DNA from: Plasmodium coatneyi
Taxonomy: Eukaryota > Apicomplexa > Aconoidasida > Haemosporida > Plasmodiidae
Reading direction: 5' to 3'
Assembly: GCF_001680005.1 (NCBI RefSeq)
Contig: NC_033568.1
Span: 1,178,001-1,242,000, forward strand
DNA: 64,000 nucleotides
This document shows, one piece after another, positions 10,592 to 21,763 of this stretch. Made by a program: the position numbers and the translations under genes. The notes under the pieces were generated by a model that saw only the letters and a list, made by a program, of their open reading frames with translations, did no database searches and was not told the DNA's origin. How positions within the stretch are numbered: position 1 is the stretch's first letter; each line of letters opens with the position of its first letter.

Positions 10592-12614
10592 TCTGGATGA
10601 GACGATGGATAGTTGGAGGTTGTTACGGAGTGTGGTTCGTAGATGGGCGTGTTTTCTACTGGTTGGCTTTGCCTGCCTTGGTATATAACCTTCCGGTAGC
10701 GTCGAATAATGCTGAATGGATACCTTCCTTGTGAATGCCTTTTCCCCCCGTGAAGATTCGCAAATGTGCTTCAGCACTGTACCGCTTGGAAAAGGGTGCA
10801 ATCCCGCTTGGCCTGATGCGCACACTCCAAAAGGTGACAAATTTTCCCTTGTAGGTAACGATAAATTCACAAATGTAAATAAAATAAATAGGAGAGAAGG
10901 AAAAGTTTTTTTTTCTTTTTTTTAACTGGCACGCTGGTGACGTGGGGTGGCGTTCCAGAGGGAGACGCAACGAAATTTATTATGCCGCAAATGTACGGGT
11001 AAATGCACGCTAGGTTATGAAGTAAAGGCTGGCGCAGGCGCTGCACAACTGTAGCTGCAATTTCAGAGAGGAGATAAAACAAAGGCTTATTTATTTTATT
11101 TTTTTTTTTTCTATGAATTTTAAAGGGGTAAAAAAAAATAAAATAAAACACGCCGTGGGGAGGAAAGAGAAACACAGACGAACAGAAAAAATGAAACGTA
11201 AAAAATGAAGACATAAAAAAGGTAACGTAAAAAATGGAACGCGAAAAAACAGCAGCGTCGCAAAGGGTTACGCACAACAGAGTAGAGCTGCAAAGCAGCA
11301 GACGAGCGAAACAGAAAAATAAACTGCAGCCGCAGCTCCCTCAGTTGACCTTCATGCAGCAAAGGGTGCGCTCACGTATGCATATGCAATTATATATTAT
11401 GTATACGTGGACTTTTATTTTTTCCCATGCGTCCGATTGGATTGTCACGAACGATGTGCTGATGATGAAGGAAACTAAAAATGAGGAGGGATATAAAAAA
11501 AAAAAAATAATAAATAAAGTGGACGATAAAAAGGTATTCAGCGATAAGTATAACTTTTTTGCTGTGTAATTTTTCGAATATGAATAGGAGTAAAGTGCTG
11601 TTTGCAAGTAATTGATGGACGAGTTAGGAGAGGCGAAGTGGGCATTGGTCTAGCCCATGCAGTGTTGTGTATGCGTTACACGAATAGGTTGGACGTAAAA
11701 TCCTTGTGGGAAATAAGGGAAGGTTTAAATAAAAAATGATGAATAAAAAATATACGTAACTTAAAAAAAAGGCTTAGATATGGGGATTTTAATGTAGGGG
11801 GATGAAAGAGCGAAAAATGAATACATGTGTGGGTTCATACGTATATGTGTGCATGCTCACATGGGAATGTAACGACTTGGGCGTGTACACGTAGGTGTGT
11901 AAATGGGCAGGGGTGTTCACATACACATATGTATGCCGTACTGGAATGTTCAATGTGTGCTCAGCATTCGTTCCTGTAGAGGCGCATGATAACTGGTGCT
12001 TGGCACAGGCGAGTAGGTAAGCATTACGTGCACGTGTGAGACTCATAAACGAGGCACACACCCACGTCCATGTAAATATACACGTATGCTAGCATGTATT
12101 ATGTACACACGTTATGTGTAGAACTTTTCTATGCGCTATATGAACGTCAAGCAGGCATAGCGACCACGCCGGGCAGTCCTCATTCGCGCAACTTTCATCA
12201 TAAACACACTTGTCCCTCCCCCGCTTATAAAGCAGCCGCAGGTATATATATACACGCTCTTAAGGTGAACAGAGTAAACTCGACTTTACTATTCTCAGCT
12301 AATCAAAAAAATAAATACACAAACTTAAAATTTCCCATAGGAATGTATCTTACAGATGTATATGTTACACAATGTAGGATATAAAAATATGGTAGTGATA
12401 TTCAAACTTATCTGAGGAATTGTTTTAAAAAAAAAAAAAAAGTTCGTTCACGTGTAAGCGTAGGTACTATATATTTGCGTAAGAAATTCGTGTAATGTAG
12501 ATTTTTAATTCCTTTTAAGCTGCTTCTTTTTCACATTCCTTTTTCGGCATGACTTTTCGTTGCGTTACGTTGTGTTTTGTTTTGCTTCATTATGTTTCAC
12601 TATTCAGTACGTTT

Positions 12615-12645
<31 letters not shown>

Positions 12646-14570
12646 CTTTTTTTTTTTGTTGCTCTTTGTGTGTTTCATCTTGTCGTTTTGATGTGCATTC
12701 ACGAGGGGGGAAGGTGTAGGCACAGTGGCACGAAAAGTGATTCAAAATGGGACGAAAGGGATGTATGCACAAAAATAATCGCACAACAATAATCGAAAAA
12801 ACCACCCCCCAAATGATCCCCCCAGAGAAGGGACGCAAAATGTAAACCAGTTTTGAGGACACTTTTATAAACCTTAACAATTTGTAGCCCCGTGCAAAGC
12901 ATACATGTTTGATGCGTTTTCATTTAACACACCGTTTGCCATATTTTATACACCTCTCCCCTTTTTGCATGAATTCTATATTAGTGGAAAATCTTCCTCA
13001 TCAAAAGAACCCCTTCACGCAGAGCACTTATTCGTGCTGTATTCTTTTTTTTTTTCTTTCTTTCATTTTGTACGGCACATATTTTAATTCCCCACTTTTA
13101 TATTTGTCTATGATGAGAAAGGCGGGGCGGTGAGGCATACGGGTTTTGAAGCGTATCGTCAACTGATGCACTTTTTTTCAAATTTGCATTGGCCCCTGGC
13201 ATACGCATATGTACCTATATATAATATATGCATGGGAATACTTTTTTTTTTTTTTTCTGCCATTTATGCTTTTTAAGTGGGGGGGCCAAAAAAAAGAACA
13301 CATAAAAGTTCGTGTAATTTTTATTTAGAAGTTAAGCCTTCTGTAATGCTTCGGGGCGTGCACAGGTGTATGCCATACATGTGTAAATATTTTTTTATCT
13401 TTTTTTCGTTTTTTCCTCTTTTCAACTTTTTCCCATTTTTTTATTTTTTCATTTTCTCCTTCGTGCGCCCTTTTCACTACGCGCACGTACACATGTACTC
13501 GCCGCAAAGGGGATGTACACATTTGTGACAAATTTGTTACAATTCGTGACTGCTTCATACGCCCGCATACACGCACACCTATAACTGCGTATGCGGACGG
13601 GATACACCGCGGCTCTCTTGGCCCAAAACTTCACATGTGTTGAAGTGGAAAAAGTTGTATAAACGCACATACTGCATAAATGGTCCACGCTGACATCATA
13701 AGCGCTTTCCTGCTGAACGCGTAGTGACACCAATTGGGGCACCTCCTTGATCAGCCACCTCATTCGTTTTCAAATTGCGAAATAGTTTTCCTGACCCATT
13801 TGGTTATCTTTCCATTTCTACATTTATGTTCCCCTCTTTTAATCCTCTCCTGAAAATTATGCGTCGATCCCCCCGCGGGTATCAAAAGTGTAATTCGCCT
13901 GAACAGTTTTGAACTTCTCTATTCTTTTCCAATTGGTCCATTTGTGATGGCATTATTTGGACCACCTACCTTTTTGTGTGTAATGCAAAGGAGCCACCCC
14001 CATTGGGGGCGACCTCTTTCAAAAGAGCAAGTAACACATATGTTCCGATCGGTCGATGTCTTTTTCCCTTTTTACACCACATATAAACAATCGCATATGT
14101 TGCAGGGAGGGAAGGATGCTTTCTCTTTTTAATCCTCTCCCGAAGTTGTGATATTTTTTCGCTCAACACAATTGTTATGCGTTCTTTAAAATGACAAGTG
14201 GGAAAGGAGCGAGCATCGGTTAGTTCTCCCCGCATTGGAGGGGCACCTCCTCCCGGACAGACGTTCCTCCATTTTGTTCGACCGCGTGTTAATCTCCTTA
14301 AAGTTGTTACAGGAAAAGTCTTCCCTTCCTTTATAGCCCACATTTCGACTAAATTTTTACAAAAAATAAAATAAAAATTTTACTTTTACAAATTATGAGT
14401 TTCTTTTTTAAAGCATTTTGCACATATATGAACAAAAAAAAAAAAAAAGAAAAAAAAACGGGATGAAACATAACAGGGGTGAAAGAGTACCTCCCCATTA
14501 ATGGGCTAAATACGTAAACATATAAAATAAGGGAAGGCAGGACAAAACATTTTTAAACAAATTAATAAAC
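10592..14570. other. Long intergenic spacer with coding-like fragments
   Basis: About 4 kb between the KH gene and RPAC2, both minus strand. It holds poly-A and poly-T tracts (around 12429-12443 and 12619-12646), TA-rich sequence near 13210-13235, and AT-rich DNA just upstream of the KH gene. The only stretch that reads like protein is 13765-14343 on the minus strand, listed separately. Confidence 0.5.
13765..14343 (-). other. Possible unresolved small multi-exon gene
   Basis: On the minus strand, an AT-rich leader precedes an ATG at 14343 and a 125-codon open frame. A second frame over the same DNA also reads well (phrase KEINTRSNKMEERLSGRR). Further on, a clear TTTTCAG acceptor at about 13852 is followed by ERIKRGEHKCRN and GKITKWVRKTISQFENE, then a stop, which looks like a genuine last exon. 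I could not find a phase-consistent chain joining these pieces. It may be a small lineage-specific gene, a decayed gene or chance. Confidence 0.25.
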
Positions 14571-15474
14571 TCATTTCACCACGGAATCAAACTTGTTCAA
14601 CATGATGTCGCACATGTTGGACAGGTCGTCTAGGGCATCCTTCAGAATGTTTATGGCCGGTTCGCCTGAAAATGGGGAATTCCAAAGGGGAGCGGGGGAA
14701 AAAAAAAATACAAAATATAGAGAAGCATATCAAGGGGAATGCACCAAATAAGGTGTATATATAAATACATATACACGTACACCCGTTTGGCGAAGCGGCA
14801 GGGAAACGTTCACGCAGACACTCCTCCCATTCTTACCCGTTGTCTGAATCCTCAGGTTAATTTCCGCTTGCGTAGGATGCGGCACGGTGTACCCCGCGAA
14901 TTCCACTCCCTCCTTTTGTAGCAAAATGCAACGTAAACAATTTCCTGTGTTCGGGAAAAGAAAATTATCAAAATGTGTTTTAAACGGTATACATTAATGT
15001 AGCAACGGGAGGAAACGAATATAAAAAAAAAAGAAAAAATCCACTTGGCATGTATGTGCTTATACGGGTGGGTCCCACGTGCCGATCGGGTAAATGTTTG
15101 ATATGCCATTGGGAGAAACCTATTGGTTAAATTATCTCCCATGCATAGTCCACCATTACCACAATTTCTGCTAAACTTTTTGTGCCTGACCCAACATGCG
15201 CCGTATCCAACAAGTACAAGCCACTATACACAAGCAGTTATTTATGTACAGGGAAGCGTCCGCTTTGGTAGTGCATCATTTAGACGCTTCGCTCGAAAGG
15301 AGAACTGGAAAAAATTCTGTCCTCCATATGATGCGAAACCCGTCAGGAGTCTTTTTCAAAATTTTTTTTCTTTTTTTTTTTTGATGATTTACCTAATGTA
15401 TGGTCTTCATTCTCGAAGCAAAATGTTGCGTGCGTCAAAGTTCTCATATGTTCGTAATAATTTTTTTCTTCCAT
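14571..15474 (-). CDS. RPAC2: DNA-directed RNA polymerases I and III subunit RPAC2 (AC19), three exons
   Basis: Spliced gene rebuilt by phase: exon 1 15474-15393, exon 2 14944-14837, exon 3 14665-14571, giving 94 residues. Exon 1 ends in FCFENEDHTL with one base left over; the donor is GTAAAT. Exon 2 completes the G and reads NCLRCILLQKEGVEFAGY, then VPHPTQAEINLRIQTTG. Exon 3 reads EPAINILKDALDDLSNMCDI and ends ...FDSVVK. The hallmarks (EDHTLGN, VEFAGYTVPHP, INLRIQTTG and a C-terminal dimerisation helix) are those of the Rpb11/AC19 family. NLRIQT and the C-terminal helix favour AC19 (Pol I/III) over RPB11 (Pol II). Its partner should be an AC40 subunit. The N terminus is very short, so the protein is close to the bare fold. 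The first intron (448 nt) carries a T-rich stretch. Confidence 0.9.
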
Positions 15475-16176
15475 TTTGTATTTGAGGAGTGTCAGGGGTT
15501 CCTCTAAAGTTTGGAAGGACTATTCATCGAAACGCATTCAACGAATTAGATTTGGCAAAAATTCCTACCAAACTGGTTAGGAAAAATGAAAACCAAAAAA
15601 AAAAGGGAATGTTTTTATGCCGCTGTTTTTTCTCCCAACGAGCGGTAGCTACGTAAACGTAGTTAATTACGTCGCGACGTGGATGAAAAAGAAAAAAAAT
15701 ATATATATATAATATATATATTTATATGAAGCAAATTAGCATGCAAAAAATGCCGTGCTAAAGATTTATGCGGATCGAGCCGGAAACCATGCTGGAAGGA
15801 AGCATCACATGTAACGTAGAAAAAAGCGAGGAAGGCTTATGGCCCAGCGGAGAATGCAAAGAGTCGTGGAAAGATGACGCGGAAATAAGCACGAAAAAAA
15901 GTGCACAAAAATATACGAAAAAAAAATTTATTTTTCCTCAAGTAGCCAGTTTGTGGAAAAAAAAAAAAATTACGTTAATGCTGGATTTCAATTTTTTCTT
16001 ACCGTTCCACAATTTAAAGGGGTTGAAAAGATATTTACCAGCGTAGGTAGGCAAATAAGCTAACGTCACGTGGATAATTCCATTGGCGTTCCAAACGTAT
16101 CGTTGTAAATCGACGTATTGATGCGTGAACAGACACCTCCAGTAACCCTACTTCTTCTTTGGACAAAACGTGCACC
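15475..16176. other. Intergenic spacer
   Basis: Lies between two minus-strand genes and holds the RPAC2 promoter and the 3' flank of the next gene. It contains a TA microsatellite at about 15698-15725. A 92-codon plus-strand ORF (15768-16046) is Lys-rich with no recognisable feature. Confidence 0.5.
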
Positions 16177-18174
16177 CTATTTGTACACGCTGACCAACCG
16201 GATTTGTTGTAAGTTCTCCCCTTTTAGCTGCACGAACATGTCCTGGAAATTTTTTTTAAAATTGTTGTATAACCCTGCGAGGGAATCACGCATGAATTCG
16301 TCTAACGACTGCAGGTGGGAAAGATAGGGGGGAACAAATAATGTAGCGTAAAAAAAAAATAAAATAAATAAAAGAGGGGAAGTCTGGAAAGTGGCAAAGA
16401 CGGGGGAGATAAATATGCACGTAGCTGCTCGTGCACGTTTTGCCCGCTTGCTCCGTATCGCTCCATGCCTAACCCGCAGCCCCTTTTGATACTTGCAAAA
16501 AAAAACAGTCGCGTAGATGACGTCTTTTTCGTCGCTCGAGTTAGTTCGTATTACGGATTTTATCCTTTCCCCTTGAAGGCTAAATGAGGGGGGAAAAAAT
16601 GAAAAAAAAAAGTGTGATCGGCGCAAATGAAACATTGCCAAGAAAACACGTGAATCATATGCGCACAGGCGGATAGGCCAAATTGCCCGGGGGGTAGAAC
16701 CCTTCACCCTCTTCCGCTTTTCCCCCCCTCACCTGGTCGTTATGAAATACAAGTGAATGTCAGAGGTGTCCATATACGTGGGAACAAAATCCTCGGGCTT
16801 ATCGAACAAAATGTCCTTTTTAGTTAAGTAGAAGGAGTCCCACAAATAATCGGCGGAGTAACTTTCCCCGTTGAGCGTAATAGCGAATCGCAGACCCTTC
16901 CGCATGATGAAAAGGTGAGCAGGGTAAAAGATAAATAAACCCAGTAGCTTCTTAATCCTCGGTTCCATGATAGAAAAAAAAATATTATAAATATCGGAGG
17001 GTGCAAGATACACTTCTACCGATTCGTTCACGTTGGACAAATGCTTTAGCACCTGTTTTGCGGTTTTGTCATTCATTGTGATTGGCCCTTTTACACTAAC
17101 AGAAGTGACGAAGGTTTTTTTCCCATTAATGTATACATTTTTGGAAACCTTAACTTTGACAAAATAACCTATCATGTAAGACTTGATCAAAAAATGGTTC
17201 CCACAATGGATTGGGTGCTCTCTAAAGTGGGTGTGGGATCCCACATTTTTCGAGAGAAACCATTCAATAAGGGTAAAATCATCGTAACATAGATTTTCCT
17301 TTTTTTTAACATCTCCTTGTTGCATCGGATTTAATTCTCTCACTTTTATAACATCTCCGTCTTGCATATCTCCCAAGATTATTATCGGGTTATGTACTTC
17401 TCCCAAATGTAATGTTTCCTTTTCCAACTGGTTCAGTTTTTTCTGCTCTAAGATAAGACCTTCTTCGAAAAGGTCCCTATTTCTGTACAGATTATTATTA
17501 ATATCGTCTAGCAGCGATTGAATGTTACTTTTGTTTTCTTTGCTCAGTATATTATTATCGTAGACATATTTTTCCTCAATTTCTTCCGTATTTATTTTGT
17601 TATATTTTAATGTCCCATATTCCACTACGTCCAATCCGTATAACATTTTTATGTTATGAATGAAGGCAGCCTTTTCCTCATTATTTTTCAGCTCAAAGCT
17701 GCATAAAGTGAATTTATTATCTTCCGTATATTCGTCATTTACTTTTAAAAAAATGTCTATGGTGTTTATGGAGCTTTCAATAACTTGGATATCCTTAATT
17801 AATATTTCCTTAACAATGGTGTTTCTGCGTTCCCCCACAATTACTATCTTACACTGAGGTTCATTTTTTAGTTCCAATATGAGGGGGACAAATGTATTGT
17901 TAATTTTGTAATTTACTGAAAAGGTACAATTACGTAGTAGACATTTACTCGGTTTGTATCTCTTTGCTCTATTTTTCGTCTTCAAAAATTCCAGATCTTT
18001 TTTTTTATTTTCGCGACATTTGGGGGGCTTTCCATGGGACGTACCGCCTGATTCGTGTTTCTTGTTCACATTTTCACTGCCCGCACGCTTGGCCTTTTCA
18101 CTACCACTTTTTTGTTCACTATGCTGACGAGAGGAGCACGAAGAGCTGCTTTCTGAGTATATTGCGTTTCCCAT
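16177..18174 (-). CDS. Conserved-looking protein of unknown function, putative N-myristoylation, three exons
   Basis: Exons 18174-16733, 16579-16474 and 16308-16177 join in phase (donors GTGAGG and GTTAGG, acceptors TTTAG and CTGCAG) to give 559 residues. The N terminus MGNAIYSESSSSCSS has Gly2 and Ser6, a plausible N-myristoylation signal, with a Cys that could be palmitoylated; membrane anchoring is inferred. Residues about 78-190 alternate beta-like segments and finish in a helix-like stretch (NNEEKAAFIHNIKMLYG), resembling a PH-type fold, but there is no diagnostic motif. The C-terminal half (about 260-559) is ordered, with little low complexity, and ends in an amphipathic helical region (SLDEFMRDSLAGLYNNFKKN). 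I do not recognise the family. The lack of low-complexity inserts suggests it is conserved across Plasmodium. It lies head-to-head with uracil-DNA glycosylase across a 2.1-kb spacer. Confidence 0.85.
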
Positions 18175-20293
18175 TGGGGCAGACTTAGTCGAAGAGTTTG
18201 CCTTCGGGCATTACATGTAGAAGGGGATGGTCATGAAAAAAACGCATTTTCCCTAACAAAAAATGGCGCAACAAAAGGTATACCTGCGCAGACGTATTCA
18301 CCAAATGTTTGCGTAGCGTTGTTGGACCCATGGCACACCAAAAGGGGAATGATGTTGCCCTTGGGGGTAATTACAACATCAAATGATGTGTAGTGGTTTC
18401 AAATGTGCGCAGATTTTTTTTTTTTATTTTTTGCTTCTCTTAGCTGCGTCATCATCCCATTTTGCCGAGCAGGACGCGCAAATTGAATGCGGACACACCC
18501 GGACAAATTAAAACAACTGTGTCATGTCTGTGAAAAAAATTAAAAGACCCATTTTGAGATAATCGAGAAGATGTTTATTCCAACTTTGAAACTCTTTTTA
18601 ACGGTTTACATGCGAAATGGAAAAAAAAAAAAGAAATTTCCCTTTTACAACAGTTAAAAGAAGTGTATTAACAGGTTAGCCAATTTTGAAGCACGTGAAA
18701 TTTAATTGCGTAAAAATGGCTGGAAAAAAAAAAAAAAAAAATTGCACAGCTGAATGGCTGTTTGGCAAAATCGTGAAAAGTGTAAAATTGATATTCCTCC
18801 CCACCAACCAGTTTCAAAAATGGCTACGCAAATTCGCAATGTTCTGAGCATATACACGGGTGAAAATGGTGTACATATGTACGTAGTATGTATACATGCA
18901 CATATACATACTCCCCCAAATGGGCGCTGCAGAATTCCATTTGGGAACATTTCGCGCGTCTACAGGATTTTCCAAAGTGCTACCCGCGGAAATGCATTCC
19001 ATAGAGCCACGCGTAGGACCAACTATTTTTTTAACGCTTTTTTGGAACCATGCATGGGGGTTACAGAACAGGGAGAAGCAAAAACAAAACGTCTTCACGT
19101 ACGGGTGTGCCGCTCTTTACGCCTTTTTCAACAAAAGTGATTCATTTAAGGAAAAAGAAAAACTTGCATAACCATTCTTCAAATGGGGTAAGTAGTCACA
19201 CATTGGGCTATATTTCGAAAGACCACCTCGATAGTACACTACGCCGCGAAACCATTTAGACGTGCGAAAAACCGTTAAAGACTATTTCACCCTTTCGCAA
19301 CTGTGCGTCTTAACATTAAAGGAATAAGCAAAGGGAATAAACGGGAAGCAAAGAAAAGATAAACCAAGCAGGAACATTCGCTGAACGGTTTTCCGAGCGA
19401 CCAGGCTAAAGTATGTGCTACATTTTTGCACGTTCTCTGAATCGAAAGGCAACATAACCACATGAATAAATTTCCATTCGGCATTACCCGTTTGCGTGTA
19501 TCACCTCCTTCATTTTTATTGACAAAGTGAAAGTTTCACACATTTCTTTTTGGCAACTTTCTGAGCCTGCTTTGCGGTTTTACACTCACCGCAAAAAGAA
19601 TGTGCAAAAGGGAAATTATAGCATATGTTTTTTTTTTTTTTTTTTTTTGACTACCATTCGATTAGCAATTTCGTTACAATTACATTTTCTTCATAACTCC
19701 CCGCTTTGCAAAATGAAAAAATTCAGAAAAGGGTAACACATAGCACAGTGCTGTGGGGGATACACCTTCGCACGTCTCGTTCACCCTCGTTTCCATCCCC
19801 GTCCCAATTGAGAAATGCTCCACTAATCCTTCTTAGCGTGAAACTTTTTCTGCCTAAACTCAGGCTTTTTCGAATCACACATACGTTCTCCTGTCGTCAC
19901 TATGAAGTGAGGAGGGGCTTCATATTTGAAGGGATCACGTAAAAAAAAAAAAAAAGAAATCAGAAAGGCACTCAGAAGGAATTAGCAGTTATAACTTTTT
20001 TTTTATTTCCCCCCCGTACTTCTTATAAGCCTTTTTTTTCCCCCCTTTTTAAGTATTCCATAGTTGGAGTAAAATCTCCACTTTTTATTCACTTTTTTTT
20101 TTGTGTGTGAATTTGTCAATTTGATGATTTTTTTTTCTTTCTTTTGACAATCTGCTAATGTGTCTAACTTTTTTTTTTAAAATATCCCCATTTGATACTG
20201 CTCAATTTGCCGCCACGACGATTAATTTTTTCTTTTGAAAAATTGTCTCAAGATTTATCCATTTTGTGATCCCCATTTTAAGGGCCCGTCCAA
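18175..20293. other. Divergent intergenic spacer
   Basis: This 2.1-kb region must contain the promoters of both the myristoylated protein (minus) and uracil-DNA glycosylase (plus). It has A tracts (18609-18620, 18724-18740), T tracts (19628-19648) and a very T-rich stretch immediately upstream of UDG (19995-20250). No gene is visible. Confidence 0.6.
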
Positions 20294-21289
20294 ATGAATA
20301 AAATAAAAGTGCAAAAAACGATTGATAGTTTTTTCCCTGTTAAAAGAAAAAAAAGCACAATTACGAGTAATGAGGGTGGGATGAATAATTCGTTCGATTC
20401 CGTAACGAGTACTTGTGTTGAGGAGTTGGATAGGGCGGATAATGATGCCAAGAAAAGGAAGATAGACGGCACTGCGGAGGTTGGAACAGCTCTCGATGAG
20501 GTCCCCGCGTTTAAGGGGGGAGTAAACAAGGAGGATGTTGCTACGTTGAAGGAGACGACAAACAAGGAAGACGTATCTACTTTGAATGAGAAAAGCGCTG
20601 CGGAACCAGCGACCTACCCCTACGCCGAAGAAATAAAGAACCTAATGCACGCAGAATGGTACGAGCAGTTAAAAGACGAGTTACGAAAAGGTTATTTTCA
20701 AAAAATGTATCTGAAGATAAAGGAGGAGAGAAAAACGAAAGTGATATACCCCCCAGCTCGGCTAGTATTTAATGCCTTCTTAAAAACACCCCTGTCAAAT
20801 ATAAAAGTAGTGATTGTAGGTCAGGATCCCTACCATCAGAAGGGCCAAGCCATGGGTTTGTGTTTTTCCGTACCCATTGGTATTAGAATCCCACCAAGTC
20901 TGAAAAACATTTTAAAAGAAATAAAACATACTAGTAATCATGGAGACTTAATTAGTTGGGCAGAGCAAGGAGTGTTCCTACTAAACACATCTCTAACTGT
21001 CGAGGAGAACAAACCCGCTTCACACAAAAATTACGGATGGGAAACCTTCACCGATAAAGTCATAAACATTATAAATGAGAAAAAGGAGAAAATCATCTTC
21101 ATGCTATGGGGAAACTTTGCCATAAAGAAATGCTCGAAAATAGATACAAAGAAGCATTTTATTTTAAAGGCGGGACACCCATCTCCCTTAAGTGTGAGGC
21201 ACTTTGCCAACTGCGACCATTTTAACAAGTGCAATGAGATTCTCAAGCGAAACGGCATGACGCCGATCAAGTGGGAGTTGCCCCAGTGA
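20294..21289 (+). CDS. UDG: Uracil-DNA glycosylase
   Basis: A 331-residue family 1 uracil-DNA N-glycosylase, which removes uracil from DNA to begin base excision repair. The water-activating loop VVIVGQDPYHQKGQAMGL lies at residues 172-189, with catalytic Asp178. The minor-groove/leucine loop HPSPLS lies at 295-300, and FLLNTSLTVEENKPASH is the usual middle motif. The first residues, MNKIKVQKTIDSFFPVKRKK, closely mimic the PCNA-interacting (PIP) box and nuclear signal at the start of nuclear UNG2 proteins, supporting both the start codon and a nuclear, replication-linked role. Between residues 25 and 105 lies a variable linker with a near-repeat (NKEDVATLKETT / NKEDVSTLNEKS). It is single-exon and followed 474 nt later on the same strand by the Lon gene. 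Confidence 0.97.
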   Translation: MNKIKVQKTIDSFFPVKRKKSTITSNEGGMNNSFDSVTSTCVEELDRADNDAKKRKIDGTAEVGTALDEVPAFKGGVNKEDVATLKETTNKEDVSTLNEKSAAEPATYPYAEEIKNLMHAEWYEQLKDELRKGYFQKMYLKIKEERKTKVIYPPARLVFNAFLKTPLSNIKVVIVGQDPYHQKGQAMGLCFSVPIGIRIPPSLKNILKEIKHTSNHGDLISWAEQGVFLLNTSLTVEENKPASHKNYGWETFTDKVINIINEKKEKIIFMLWGNFAIKKCSKIDTKKHFILKAGHPSPLSVRHFANCDHFNKCNEILKRNGMTPIKWELPQ

Positions 21290-21763
21290 AGGAAAAAATA
21301 AAATAAAAAAAAAAAAGCATGAAAAACTGCTGCCTCCCCTGCGCAGGTAAGTCGACATCACCTGGAGCGCTTTTCCACAAATCTGTGAGCATCTCTCGTT
21401 TTTTTGTCGACCACGGAGATGTTCCCATTTCGCAACCCTTTTGTCGTAACGGTTTTTTTTTTTTTTTTTTTTTTCGCACATTAACTTTTTTTACGGCGTT
21501 AAGAAACCTTCTTGAAAATACCCGATAAAACGCTTGCGATAAGTTCAAACCAATTGTACACCGACGCAACATGTTGTAGAAACGTTTTGCCGCTTACAAA
21601 GGAGCCGTTCCAACGGTTATGCGAAATAAGCCCTTTTTTGGGAACATTGCTACGGTGAAGTGATGTGCATGTCGAGAGTGATTCACTCCCCCGTCTGTGA
21701 GGAGTGAAGTAGGGTGTGTGTGTGGATGGGTGGTTGTGGGGGGGCTCCACCCCTGCGTGTACA
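21290..21763. other. Short intergenic spacer
   Basis: Lies between the co-directional UDG and Lon genes. It contains a T tract at 21452-21474. No coding signal is visible. Confidence 0.6.

Noticed and set aside
10592..10870. N-terminal extension of the KH protein
   Set aside because: The upstream open frame contains no ATG before MEENNQ and no conserved feature.
15181..15240. Alternative RPAC2 exon reading LDTAHVG on the minus strand
   Set aside because: The donor phase does not fit the next exon and one residue of the HTLGN motif would be missing. The exon at 15393-15474 reads EDHTLG in perfect phase.
21716..21763. Upstream extension of the Lon frame
   Set aside because: It has no ATG. 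The frame starts at the ATG at 21764, which opens a basic presequence.
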